Source: Alisma plantago-aquatica | Taxonomy: Eukaryota > Streptophyta > Magnoliopsida > Alismatales > Alismataceae | Assembly (NCBI GenBank): GCA_963693085.1 | Contig: OY856413.1 | Span: 470,697,879-470,761,878 of the forward strand | Length of the DNA: 64,000 nucleotides | Reading direction: 5' to 3' | Shown: piece after piece, positions 1 through 10,714 of the stretch | Layout of the letters: each line of letters opens with the position of its first letter | Numbering within the stretch: position 1 is the first letter of the stretch | Made by a program: the position numbers and the translations under genes | The notes under the pieces: model-generated | Seen by the model: the letters and a program-made list of their open reading frames with translations, nothing else | Database searches by the model: none | Told to the model about the DNA's origin: nothing

Positions 1-222
1 CCCGGCTCCAGTGAAGGTGCAGAGGGGCAGGGTAGTCTTTCCACCCGACGTCAAGTGTGCGGCTCGCATAGCACCTACATACACATGGTGAGAAGCTATT
101 AGCAGAGGTGGACCACATGGAAAGGAAAAAAGACACCCAATTATGATGTGACACTCTGCTATTGGCCGAGAGGTAATTATCTCACGAAATTCGTATCAAA
201 TAATTGGTAAATTGGATGGAGA

Positions 223-278
<56 letters not shown>

Positions 279-1811
279 ATTGATCAAAAAATGCAAGGAA
301 TTCAATAAAAATAGATTTAGAGCCTAAATTTGATCATAGTTTGAAAAGTGGATAAAGTTGTTAACCTTAATGCTTTATAATGAGGAAAAACCCTAATTTG
401 ATGATTCTATGAAATTGAGATGAGTAATATGGATAATCTATGGACATATTAACATGTTTTTAATAAAAAGACATTTAGATGTCTAATAGAGGATCCATAT
501 GCCTAATAGGTTAATTTAGGGTTTTATATGTTTAATGCACATTAATGGGCTTAGAAACCCTAATCTAAGTGTTAACGTGTTTTAATGAATTATATTTCCA
601 GATTCTTTGTATAAAAGTGATATTAAGTCGATCCCAATCCAAATTAATGAAAAGAAGGTTTTAATGGGAATAAAGTGAATAAATAGGGTTTTGAACCTAG
701 ATTTGATGTTTTAAGGTTTTTGTGGACATAGAAGAGGAAAGTTATAAAATAGATCTAAAGAACCCTAAGGAAACCCTAATTCAGATTAAAAACCCTAGAA
801 AGTGAGTCCAAGTCAATAAAGTAAGTTCTTGATGAGTATGTATTAAATAGGTTGTACATGCTTTTCAAGTTTCTGTTCTTTTATGTGATTAATTGATTGG
901 CTTGCTGGATTGGACATCTAGTTGGATTTGGATATATTGCTTCATTTGAGACTCCAAATTAGGTATGTGGTTATGCTTATGACTAATCGCTCTAGTTTCA
1001 CAACGATTTCCAAAGTTTTATCGGTTGCTTGAAATTAACTGCTTGGTTGACATTTATTTCATGCAACTACAAAGTGACTATGGCTATCACCATAAGTATA
1101 TGTGCATGACTAGCTCAGATCCTAGTCCTCCTTTGTAGCTTTGATGATGATGAGATGAATGACCTAGTACATGGTATACCCTTGGGGTAGGATCATCATG
1201 TTATCATGAGTTGATGTGTTGGTCTACTCTAGGGTAGGACCATATGAATACATAGCCCTAGGTCGTGGTCTACCTAAAAGGTAGGATCATAGGGGCTATT
1301 TGAAATCTACTATATGAGAGAGGTAATATCCATGTCCACTGTAGGGACATCACAGAGGCAGGGATATGTAGGGATTGAGTAGTCATGTTTAATATATAAA
1401 GTTTGATCTGTTAAGTAATAATTTGGTTGTATTATGTTGTTACAAATACAGGCAAGATTGTGGTTCCCCCACATACTAATATAATTCATTACACTGACCA
1501 ACGTTTTGTTTGTCAACGTTTTAGGAATATCTATAATTGGACAAACAATAAAGTGGAACTTGTGAAGAAGAAAGATAATCTATTAAAGGATGATTTATCT
1601 AGATAGACCTCTATAATGGGTAGAAGTTCCATAATCCTATATTTTCCAAGGTATGTGAAAAGAAATTTTTTATCCTGCTTCAAGCTTAGTTGTGGTAGAA
1701 TTTATTAATTATTTTTTATTATTTGCAAAACCATTGATCTTGTTTTGGGATAGAGGCTCTGAGTTCTTGGTCTTCCTTAATTGGGGGTTACCAGGAGGCA
1801 GGGTCATTACA
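1..1811 (+). repeat. Element A, 5' LTR (left part missing)
   Basis: This is the 3' part of the 5' LTR of an old Ty3/gypsy element. It aligns by eye with 17248-19049, the element's own 3' LTR, through landmarks such as the (AT)n run and repeated yes/no blocks of GGTCTACC. It ends in ...CATTACA followed directly by a primer-site-like sequence. By comparison with the 3' copy, about 1.07 kb of LTR lies left of the window. No gene is seen; short open frames here are chance. The two copies differ by many substitutions, so the element is older than B. Confidence 0.88.
225..274. repeat. (AT)n microsatellite in A 5' LTR
   Basis: A pure AT dinucleotide run of about 50 bases. A run of nearly the same length sits at the matching place in the 3' LTR (17467-17514), so it was present before or at insertion of A. 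The related element C lacks it. Confidence 0.95.
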
Positions 1812-1830
1812 TTTGGTATGAGAGAGATGG
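1812..1830 (+). other. Element A primer binding site (decayed)
   Basis: The sequence TGGTATGAGAGAGATGG starts two bases after the LTR end. It resembles the TGGTATCAGAGC site complementary to initiator tRNA-Met used by many plant gypsy elements, with mismatches that fit age. Its position next to ...TTACA supports the LTR boundary. Confidence 0.7.
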
Positions 1831-2216
1831 TTTTCCATTTAATCTCTAATAATTATTGAATTTTACAAACTCTTTAGAACCCAAGGGAGTTATTAGAGGA
1901 TTTTCCAATGATGGAGGTGTCTAGAAAAGGATCACAGTCTGGGAGCTGATAAGATTTTCCTCCACCCCGCTAGTTGGTCTATGAGGAATCTTGGGTTCTG
2001 TGTGACTGCCTGGCTAAAATTAGAGGATTTGAATCGAAATAAGATACCTCTTGGTATTCTATCATCTGTCTTCATCCCTTATATACCCCGTTCATTAGAT
2101 AACTTTAAGAGAATAGGGTTTCTCTCTCTCCACCACACTCTTGAGTTTTGGGATTAAGAATAATAGGGATTAAAGAATCCTCTGCCAAATAATAAAAAAC
2201 ATGTAAGAAAGATGTC

Positions 2217-2444
2217 ATGGACATAAGTTTTGATAATTTGAATCTCATACTGAGTTTAGTTACATGCTTAGGTTGCATGGCATGTGTTGTTGTACCCTTA
2301 GTTACCCCTCAGGAGAACTCTAAGGTTAAACCATCTCATAGGAGAATGAGGAGAGAGTTAGCCTTGGAGGAAGAAGCCTCTAGGAAGAGGAAGAGACCTG
2401 ACACATCCTTCGAGGGCGATGCTAACCCAAACCCTAAGTGGTAG
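2217..2444 (+). pseudogene. Element A gag, N-terminal remnant
   Basis: An open frame of 75 codons starts at an ATG about 400 bases after the LTR. Its middle is basic, with a cluster of Lys and Arg ending in RKRKRP. Element C has a matching reading frame at 52707 with the same basic block (KKRKRP), spaced similarly after its LTR. That conservation between two diverged copies supports a real Gag N-terminus. What follows is disrupted. The RKRKRP block resembles a nuclear localisation signal, which is inference. Confidence 0.55.
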
Positions 2445-3484
2445 TTGGAGAAAGAGATGACAAGATGAGTTGGATACCTTAGTCTTCTATGCCTTTAAGT
2501 ACGTGGGTTAGACATGCATGCTTTACGTAAGGGTTTTGAGTGCACATGAGAAGCATGAACTGCGTGACCTTGGTGCCTTTTAGTGACCTGACCTTGGGTG
2601 GTCGTGCCTGTTGAGGGTGACAGATCACTCCCTCATTGAGAAGGTTAGTGATGACCATATAGGAACCCTAACATGCATGTATATATGAGTAGAAAAGAGG
2701 CATGAACCTACATAGAGGAGAACGACAGAAAGGCTGACAACAAGTTTTAGACCTAAGCTAGATGGGTGACGCCTAATATTCTATGAGATAGGCATGCATA
2801 GCTTTGGATGGTCATAGCCGGGTATAAGTTTTGATAGTATGTTTCACCATGGTAGGGTTAGATGTGCATCCTTAAGAGCTTGACCCATATTTTGAGAGAG
2901 AATCTCAAGTGGTAAGATCAGTTGTGGGGTTAGCTCTAAAGTGGGAACAAGACCCCGAGGAAGAAGGTTGGAAACCTAGACTCTAAGACATGAGGAATCA
3001 TGGGAAGTTGGGTATGATATGGCCTAGGATGGACAAACCTAAGTAGATGTGTGTGGTTGCCTCATGCATGATCCTTGGAGGCTTGTTGCACCTTGGATTC
3101 TTTTAGAGAAACCAAAACCTAGAAATGAGAAAGAGGCTTCATGAACAAATGTACATATGTTATAGGTGCTTACCTTTTAATTGTAGGAAGAGAGTTCTAA
3201 AAGACCCTAAAGAGGTATGGTATGAGAACAAGTTGTGAGGTTTCACACCCTGTTGGTTGTCTCTGTGTAGGGATCCAAAAGTTGTTCACATGGAGGAGTG
3301 TTAGGAGGTATATGCCCTATTTGGTATCGGTTCGGTTCATGTTGGAACAGATGAGCATCCAATTAGACAAATGATGCATAAGTGGCGAACCTGGGGTTCC
3401 TAGACCTAAGAGGGGAAGTAGTAGCACCCAGTGCACATGATGCGCACAAGGAAGTATGAGTTCATGGAAATTGAGCATAGCACC
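2445..3484 (+). pseudogene. Element A internal region, degenerate gag
   Basis: No long frame survives here. A possible zinc-knuckle trace is at 3149-3199, where the frame reads CYRC followed by a further Cys and basic residues; the His segment appears deleted. The stretch ends where element B inserted. The rest is not interpretable by eye. Confidence 0.5.
3480..3484. repeat. Target site duplication of element B, left copy
   Basis: GCACC directly precedes the first TG of the B 5' LTR. The identical five bases are at 13084-13088, directly after the final CA of the 3' LTR. Five bases is the usual gypsy duplication length. Confidence 0.93.
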
Positions 3485-4171
3485 TGTTACGACCCGTGTT
3501 GAGCTTACCCTGTAAGTATGTTGCTAAGCATGTGTTTAACTGCTTTGCTAAGTTATAAGCTTGCTTTTGTTAATAACGTTTAAAACAGATATGATTTATG
3601 ATTAGTGTGAATCCTAGCCCTTAAAACGTGTAAGATCTTGCGCTTGAAAAGTTGCAAAAGAAATCACCTTAATCGGACATATGATGCGAAAGTTATGACA
3701 CTTTTGAGTTCTTGGGTTGATTTTGCAATTTACCCATTTATTAGCTTATTAACCCCACCGTTACCTTTCTTCCTTATCCCCGTTTCATTCTCACCCGATA
3801 GAACAGAACGCCAAAAGCGGCACTCGAACAGAAGCGGTTAGGGGCGATTTTTGGGTGATCTTGCTAGCCATCGAGCTCTGCCCATCCTTCCTCCTCCGTT
3901 CTTCTCCATTGCTCTTCCTCCTTCCTTCCCCAACCTCTTTCTAGGGCGTCGGCCCATAGCTGCAGCAGCAGCTTCACCAACCAAGGAAGAAGAAGGTTGC
4001 GGCGTCGGCCATAGGGCTGTTTGGGTGAGCTTAGCACCAAGGAAGGTGTGATTGGTCTAGTTCGTGGTTGCGTGCCTCGGTTGCAGGTGATTTGCAACGC
4101 AAATCGGTAGTTTTGCCCGTCGATTTGAGTGAAATTGACACCAGCAGGTTCGTTTTAGTTTTCAGTCTGTG

Positions 4172-4373
4172 CGCGATTCGGCCGAGTTGTATTTGATTCG
4201 GCCGAGTTTCCTTAATAGGCAATCGAACAACAAACTGATCGGCCGAGTTGTATGTGATTCGGCCGAGTTTCTTTTACAAGAAATCAAACAGCAAGTTGAT
4301 CGGTCGAGTTTCAAGTGGATCGGCCGAGTTGTGAAGCAATCGGCCGAGTTTCTGACCAATCGGCCGAGTTTCA
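4172..4373. repeat. TCGGCCGAGTT motif array, B 5' LTR
   Basis: Eight copies of CGGCCGAGTT lie within about 200 bases at irregular spacing. Seven are perfect and one has T for C. Each contains the 8-base palindrome TCGGCCGA in most copies and is preceded by GAT or AAT. Similar ATCGGC/ATCGGT clusters occur in the LTRs of other elements in this window. Function is unknown. Confidence 0.9.
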
Positions 4374-4802
4374 GAGCTGTGAGTGGCAGTTCATTCAGAA
4401 ATCATTATTTAACTCAATTTAAGTGCTTAATTGCTTTAGTATCAGTTGGTATAACTTCTAAACAGTTTAGCACATACAATAGTTTATTATAGATTCAATG
4501 GAACTTGAGATACGTAATATGATTGATGAAAAAGATGGAATTTCCTATTTTACAGTTGCAATGCATATGCTGAATAAAGATGGTTGTTTAGCAATGAATT
4601 TGAATAAGTGGCATTGAGTCATGTTAAAAGATGACAGATGACATATATATGAGTTTTTAAGAGATGTTCAGAATGTGAAATAAGTATGAAATGTGTTTTT
4701 CCTATTTAATTATTTATATGTTAATCAGTTAATAGACTTAGGTGCCCTAACACCGTAGAACCCCTTTGAGAGGTCTGCACCAGAAGGGTGAAACTCGTGT
4801 TG

Positions 4803-4934
4803 CAACAATAACTGTGCGGAGTCACAGGCACGAGGATAGAGAGAGGCAGTGTTCAACAACAACGCGTGCGATGTCACGGTGGCACTGGAGTAAATAGGGG
4901 TTATTCAACAACAACGCGTGCGATGTCACGGTGG
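4803..4934 (+). repeat. Three tandem units of about 51 bases, B 5' LTR
   Basis: A 31-base block beginning TTCAACAACAACGCGTGCG is found at 4852-4882 and again, identical, at 4904-4934, a period of 52. A diverged copy (CAACAATAACTGTGCGGAG) begins near 4803. The same arrangement is in the 3' LTR from about 12031 to 12162. Confidence 0.88.
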
Positions 4935-5116
4935 TAACCCGGTAAGACTCTCCGCCTGTGTGCTCAGGTTTGAGGAGGAGTCTAGAGTTCACTCTTTTGA
5001 GAGTGTAGTGAGGCCGATGAGCCTGAAGGCCGATGAGCCTGAGAGTCCTGTAGCAGACCAGGGCTGGCAGTCAGACTTTGCATTTCCCGGGTGTGTCGCT
5101 AAGTCTTGTACGGTGG

Positions 5117-5162
5117 GATCGTAGTTCGCTACGGATCTTTATATGCAGAGTACACTGCATAT
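5117..5162 (+). other. Two adjacent inverted repeats in B LTR
   Basis: First stem: GATCGTAG at 5117-5124 pairs with CTACGGATC at 5129-5137 around a TTCG loop, with one bulged G. Second stem: ATATGCAG at 5141-5148 pairs with CTGCATAT at 5155-5162 around a six-base loop. Both are kept in the 3' LTR (second stem at 12354-12375). They could form RNA hairpins in the transcript, for example near the R region; that role is inference. Confidence 0.7.
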
Positions 5163-5876
5163 GTTTAGGGCATAAAAATGATAAATATGTAATCATATAG
5201 GATCACGGAAAGTTTTATATGTTAATGGATTTGAACTTCTATGCCTTTTCCCTATAACTGTTTAATTGTTAAAATATCTGATGTTGCATAGAAATGAGAT
5301 TGTTATCTGTTAATCTGCTATGTCATTAGAAATGCCCAGTTTAGTACTGTACTTATGCTTTATTTCAAATTTATATATCTGATGAGTTGTTTAGTGATAG
5401 CTAAGTGAAATTCTATTCACTGAGCGAGTAGGCTCATCCCTCTACTCAAACATTTTCAGGTCAGCATCAGCAACAGGAATGGGAAGGATCGTTTCATCCT
5501 AACGCCTAGTCTATAGAAGGTTTGTAGTTAGTCTAGTTAGAGGTCTCTTAGTCCTTTCCCCTCGATCCTTGGAACATGGTGTGGGTGAGAGAGAATGTGT
5601 ATGTGGAATGTGTATAAAGATGTAAATTAATTGGTATGCTTTACCTTATGTCAAATAATGTAATATGCTGTAGACTGTGTTTATATTTCTAGTCAGTTTA
5701 ATAGAAATGCTTCTGCAGTTTGTTTAGCTTTAGTTTACAGCATAAATCTGGTTATCCTTTTAATGTCTTTAAAACGTTTTAAAAGGTGATGAGTGGTTGG
5801 CTTGTGTGTAAATCCCATCCGTCGCGCCCTAATCTTGTGGTTTGTGGCTAGTGTGAGATCGGGGCGTGACAATTTT

Positions 5877-5893
5877 TGGTATCAGAGCCGAGG
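5877..5893 (+). other. Element B primer binding site
   Basis: TGGTATCAGAGCCGAGG begins five bases after the LTR end. It matches the common plant gypsy primer site complementary to the 3' end of initiator tRNA-Met. Confidence 0.9.
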
Positions 5894-6016
5894 TTGAGTA
5901 CATAGTTACTCAGAGTCCAAGTCAGGGGATGATAAGAGACCAATAGGATTAAGGTTTAGGTGTCTTTCTTCTATCTGTAGTTTTCTAACAGGAAATATTC
6001 TGTTATATCATTGCAG

Positions 6017-7150
6017 ATGGCGGGAAGAGGCTTTGATCGTGATGATCAGGCCGAGAGCCGTGTTGGCCCTAATCCACTGGACATGGGTCCAGGTGGAGGT
6101 GATCATGTTGATGAAGCATCCCGGATGTACAGGATGTTTCTGGAGACCAGAGAGAGGTACAAGGCTGATAGGTGAGATTCTTCTTCTACCAGTAGTAAGG
6201 ATCTGATGAGATCATATGAGCTTGTAAAGAAGCTTGGTGGTACAGAATTCAGTGGTACTACAGATCCAGCAGAGGATGATGAATGGTTTAGACAGATAGA
6301 GAAGGTCTTTCGCCTGATGGAGCTTTCAGAAGAGAAAAAGATTAATCATGCAGTCTATCTTTTGACAGGCGATGCAGAGTTGTGGTGGCGTGGTGTGGAG
6401 GAAAAGAGGAGAGGTACAGAGCTTTCTTGGCAGGACTTCTCTGAAGAGTTTCATCTTAAATTCTATCCACCCACTTTTATTAATGAGAAAATCAGGAAGT
6501 TGCAAAACATTAAGCAGGGGAACATGTCAGTTACTGAGTATGAAGCGCTTTTCACCCGGTTAGCGAACTTCTGCCCGCAACTTGTTCCCGACAACATAGA
6601 AAGATGCAGAAGGTTTCAAGAAGGGCTGAGGCCAGAGATTCGGCATACAGTTTCTGCTACTAGTAGAAGGAACAGAGAGAACTTTGGCGAGTTTGTTGAG
6701 GCTGCGAGACAGGTTGAAGAATCTGTGAATTCTGACAAGGTGCCTGAGTCTAAGAAGAGATCTGTAGATTTCAGTAGAGGACAGTCCAGTAGTGGATACA
6801 GAGGTGGAGGTAGAGGTTTCTTTTCTAAACTTGGGTGTGGCTTTAGCTGTTTCAGCAGATAGAGATCTGAGGATGTCACTACATCTAGAGGCAGAGGGGG
6901 ATACAACCCAGGAAGATGGGGCAGCGCGTCTAGTGGACAGTCTTCTGGGTCGTCAATGTCAGTGACAGGTCCCCAGAAACAAGAGATGCCGCCATGTGAC
7001 AACTGTGGAAAAATACATACTGGTCCGTGTTGGGGTGCAAGTTGTTTTGTCTGCGGACAAGTAGGACATTTCTGAAAGGAATGTCCTAAACTTCGACAAG
7101 CAGCATCACAAGGTTTCCAGCCTCAGCACCCTGATGTTCCGAGTTCTTCT
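6017..7150 (+). pseudogene. Element B gag (broken by three stops)
   Basis: Gag is the structural protein that packages element RNA. The likely start is the ATG at 6017, in frame with all downstream domains. The retrotransposon Gag domain runs about 6206-6760, with the family pattern of W-F, L-L and W-W residues and a basic, Gly/Arg/Ser-rich tail. A CCHC zinc knuckle (C-X2-C-X4-H-X4-C) lies at about 7048-7086. Stops interrupt it at 6173-6175 (TGA), 6860-6862 (TAG) and 7073-7075 (TGA, inside the knuckle). There is no frameshift. Each stop is one C-to-T or G-to-A change from a sense codon. Confidence 0.88.
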
Positions 7151-7780
7151 GTGGCTTCTGGTTCTAGAGGTGGTGGAGTGCCTAGTGGCAGGAGTGGTCA
7201 GAGAGGACAGTGTGGCAGAGGGAGAGATTCATCACGTTTCTTCTCTTTGACACCTCAGGAAGGTATAATCTCTTCACAAGTTGTTACAGGAGAGATGTTT
7301 TTGTTTAATAGTATACATGTTTCAGTTTTGATAGATCTGGGTGCTACTCACTCTTTCATACGACGTTCTTTAGTTGGTGAACTTAATTTGTTAACTCAAG
7401 AATTGGTAGATGAGTTAGTGTTGAGAGTTCCACTAGGTGGACCAACGGTTCTGACTGAGTTCTATCCCGGATGTTTGTTATCTTTCGGAGGTTACACCTT
7501 TGCTGCTAATCTCATACCCCTGGATGTCAATACTTTTCAAGTCATCTTGGGTATGGATTTCCTTGAGTTATATCGAGTGCAACTCGATTGTTGGAAGAAG
7601 GAAGCTACCTTTCAACTAGGTGAATTTTCTTGTGTCTTTACTGGAGACAGGAAAGTTCTGCCTACGTGCATAGTATCAGCTGCTGTAGCTGATAAGATGC
7701 TACAGAAAGGATGTGAAGCGTTCCTTGCTCATGTGGTTGACACTAGAGCAGAGAAGAGCACCACCAGTGTTTATGATGTG
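7151..7780 (+). pseudogene. Element B aspartic protease region
   Basis: This stretch continues the gag frame without a stop. The retropepsin-like active site reads [11 protein letters not shown], with the catalytic Asp at 7334-7336. The second position is Leu, not the commoner Ser, Thr or Pro, so cleavage activity may be reduced; that is inference. The downstream ILGMDFL motif, typical of the second half of plant gypsy proteases, is present near 7545-7565. The enzyme would cut the Gag-Pol polyprotein. It is called a pseudogene because it is cut off from gag and pol by stops. Confidence 0.85.
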
Positions 7781-8620
7781 CCCGTAGTTCATGAGTTTTC
7801 TAATGTTTTTCCAGAAGAGTTACCAGGCTTACCTCCTGTCAGAGACATTGATTTTGAGATTCAGGTATATCCAGGCAGTCATCCAGTTGCACTTCCAGCC
7901 TACAGAATGGCACCTGTAGAGTTGAAGGAACTCAAGGTGCAGTTGCAGGAGTTGCTGGATAAGGGTTTCATTAGACCCAGTTCTTCACCGTGGGGTGCTC
8001 CAGTGCTGTTTGTTAAAAAGAAGGATGGTACTATGCGTCTCTGTATAGATTACAGGCAATTGAACAAGATCACTATTAAGAACAAGTATCCATTGCCGAG
8101 AATAGATGATCTGTTTGATCAGTTGCGTGGAGCGACGATCTTCTCTAAAATAGATTTGAGATCTAGATATCATCAGCTCAGAATAAAGGCTTCTGATATT
8201 CCCAAGACAGCTTTCAGAACTAGGTATGGGCATTATGAGTTTTTGGTCATGTCGTTTGGGTTGACCAATGCCCCAGCAGCCTTTATGGATATGATGAATC
8301 GGATTTTCAAACCGTTCCTAGACCAGTTTATTGTAGTCTTTATAGATGATATACTGATCTACTCCAGAGATGATGTACAGCATGAGCAACACCTGAGAGT
8401 AGTGTTGCAGTTGTTGAGACAACATCAGCTGTATGCTAAGTTTAGCAAGTGCGAGTTCTGGTTGGCTGAGGTAGCATTTCTTGGACATGTTATCTCGAGA
8501 GATGGAGTTAGTGTTGATCCTAAGAAAGTTGATTCTGTGCTTCAGTGGGAACGACCTAAGACTCCTACTGAGATTAGAAGTTTCTTGGGATTAGCAGGCT
8601 ATTACAGAAGGTTTATATAG
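7781..8620 (+). pseudogene. Element B reverse transcriptase
   Basis: A well preserved gypsy RT. Recognisable blocks are [54 protein letters not shown] and [11 protein letters not shown]. The catalytic FIDD box is intact, with its two Asp codons at 8345-8350. The domain ends with [11 protein letters not shown] and then a TAG stop at 8618-8620, at the junction with RNase H. The stop is one transition from CAG. Confidence 0.93.
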
Positions 8621-9130
8621 AACTTCAGTGTGCTAGCATCACCCTTGACACGCTTGATGAGGAAGGATGCACCATTTGTTTGGTCTTATAACTGTGAGAA
8701 AAGTTTTCAGATCTTGAAGAGGAAGTTGACTTCAGCACCAGTGTTGGTTTTGCCAGAGGCAGATAAAGGTTATACAGTGTTCTGCGACGCTTCCAGGAGA
8801 GGTTTGGGCTGTGTGTTGATGCAAGAAGGCAAAGTTGTGGTTTACGCATCTAGACATCTTAAGAAGAATGAAGAGAACTACCCTACTCACGATCTGGAGT
8901 TAGCTGCTATAGTTCATGCTCTTAAGACATGGCGTCACTACCTGTATGGTGAGACATGTCAGGTGTTTACGGACCATAAGAGCCTGAAGTATATCTTCAC
9001 TTAGAAAGATTTGAATCTGAGACAGCGAAGATGGCTTGAGATGATCAAAGACTATGATGTGACAATCGATTACCATCCTAGTAAAGTGAATGTTGTGGCA
9101 GATGCCTTGAGTAGAAAGTCAAGTTCAACA
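8621..9130 (+). pseudogene. Element B RNase H
   Basis: RNase H removes the RNA template during cDNA synthesis. Landmarks are [21 protein letters not shown] with the first catalytic Asp, [20 protein letters not shown] with Glu, and FTDHKSL with a further Asp. A TAG stop at 9002-9004 falls in a position where related elements have Gln. The frame continues as RQRRWLEMIKDYD and VVADALSRK, marking the start of the integrase linker. Confidence 0.92.
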
Positions 9131-10330
9131 GCTGATGCATTTTCTATGGCATGTTTCAAGAGAGACTTGCTTGTAGATATGCGAAGGTTGAACTTAGACT
9201 TGGATGTGATTGGACAAAGTGGGTTGATTTCTCAGATGCAGGTCAAACCTACTTTCTATAATCAGATCAAGGAATTGCAGCAGAGTGATGACGAGTTATG
9301 GCATGTTATGCAGGATATGTCAGAAGGTAAGACAACAGAATTCAGGTTTTCTGACGATGGTGTGTTGTATCTTCATGATAGGTTGTGTGCACCTGGGAAC
9401 AGTGAGCTGAAAGAGCAAATTCTTGAAGAAGCGCATGCTTCTATGTATGCTATGCATCCAGGTAACACAAAGATGTACAGGAACCTCAAGGAGCTGTACT
9501 GGTGGTCTGGTATGAAGAAAGATGTGGCTGAGTACGTGGCTAGATGCGGAGTGTGTCAGCAGGTTAAAGCTGAGCATCAGAATCCTGCTGGTACCTTGCA
9601 GTCGCTTCCTATACCAGAATGGAAATGGGAACACATCACGATGGATTTTGTGGTAGGGTTACCCAGGACGCCTAGAGGTTCAGACTCGATATGGGTGATT
9701 GTGGATAGACTAACTAAGTCTGCTCACTTTCTTCCTGTCAAGTCGACCTTTGATGTTCCAAAGTTGGCCAAGGTTTATGTGGACGAGGTAATCAGATTAC
9801 ATGGGATTCCAGTTTCCATTATTTCTGACAGAGATCCAAAGTTTATATCTAGATTCTGGAATCAGTTACATCGTGTGTTGGGCACAAGGCTGAAGTTCAG
9901 TACATCATTTCACCCGCAGATAGATGGTCAGTCTGAGAGAACCATTCAGACTCTTGAAGACATGCTGAGAGCATGCGTTCTGCAGTTCAGAGGTAACTGG
10001 GAAGAACACTTAAGCCTGATGGAGTTTGCATTTAATAACAGCTACCATTCTAGTCTTGGAATGGCCCCATATGAAGCTCTATATGGCAGGAAGTGTAGAT
10101 CGCCAGTTTGTTGATACGAGATTGGTGAGAAAGAAATTCTTGGACCTGAGATAGTTGATATAAATATAGAGAAGATATCTGTAATCAGGGAACAGTTGAA
10201 AGCCGCTCAGGACAGGCAGAAAAGTTATGCAGAGAGACGACGTCGACCTCTTGAGTTTGAGGTTGGTGACAAGGTTTATCTGAAGGTTTCACCGTGGAAG
10301 GGAGTGCTAAGGTTTGGCAAGAGGGGTAAG
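9131..10330 (+). pseudogene. Element B integrase
   Basis: Integrase joins element cDNA to the genome. The N-terminal HHCC zinc domain shows as AHASMYAMH and CGVCQQVK (about 9430-9565). The catalytic core keeps ITMDFVVGLP, IISDRDPKF and the Glu in GQSERTIQ, so the D,D-35-E residues look intact. A TGA stop at 10112-10114 lies after KCRSPVC, one G-to-A change from the Trp codon that the family usually has there. The frame then runs on into a basic C-terminal part with KVYLKVSPWKG. Confidence 0.92.
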
Positions 10331-10678
10331 TTGACCCCTAGGTACATGGGCCCATATCCTATTGTTGAAAGGATTGGACCTGTAGCCTACAGGCTAGATC
10401 TGCCGTCTGAGTTGGCAAATCTTCATGATGTGTTTCATGTGTCTATGCTGAAAAGGTGTCATCCCAGTACAGAGAAAATATTAGACTCAGATCTGGCACA
10501 ACTTAGGACAGATGTGTCCTACGTGGAAGGACCAATGCAGATAGTTGATCACTGAATCAAAAAGCTTAAGAACCGCGAGATACCTTTAGTGAAGGTTTTG
10601 TGGAGGAATCATAACCTTGAAGAAGCTACGTGGGAGCTTGAGTCTGAGATGTGTAGCAAGTTTCCTTTTCTCTTTTAG
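10331..10678 (+). pseudogene. Element B integrase tail and chromodomain-like end
   Basis: After YMGPYPIVERIG and HVSMLKRCHPS the frame meets a TGA stop at 10553-10555, then encodes KVLWRNHNLEEATWELESEM, a chromodomain-like segment typical of plant chromoviruses. The natural end is the TAG at 10676-10678. In this group the tail is thought to guide insertion to heterochromatin. Confidence 0.85.
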
Positions 10679-10700
10679 GAATTTCGGGACGAAATTCTTA

Positions 10701-10714
10701 TAAGGGAGGGAGAT
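10701..10714 (+). other. Element B polypurine tract
   Basis: TAAGGGAGGGAGAT ends immediately before the 3' LTR. It is preceded by the GGGACGAAATTC motif that commonly precedes the tract in plant chromoviruses. It would prime plus-strand cDNA synthesis. Confidence 0.9.

Larger units (their letters stand above)
3485..5871 (+). repeat. Element B 5' LTR
   Basis: A 2387-base LTR with TG...CA ends. It holds a pyrimidine-rich stretch (about 3890-3960), an array of TCGGCCGAGTT repeats, three tandem units of about 51 bases, and two adjacent inverted repeats near 5117-5162. Compared with the 3' LTR it has an extra 16-base tandem copy near 5021-5036 and two single-base insertions, which fully explain the 18-base length difference. 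Short open frames in it recur in the 3' LTR but show no coding signal. Confidence 0.95.

Noticed and set aside
4169..4492. 107-codon open frame over the B LTR array, with repeated IGRV/RPSF-like peptide
   Set aside because: It only reflects the CGGCCGAGTT repeats; opposite-strand frames are equally open, and it lies within an LTR.
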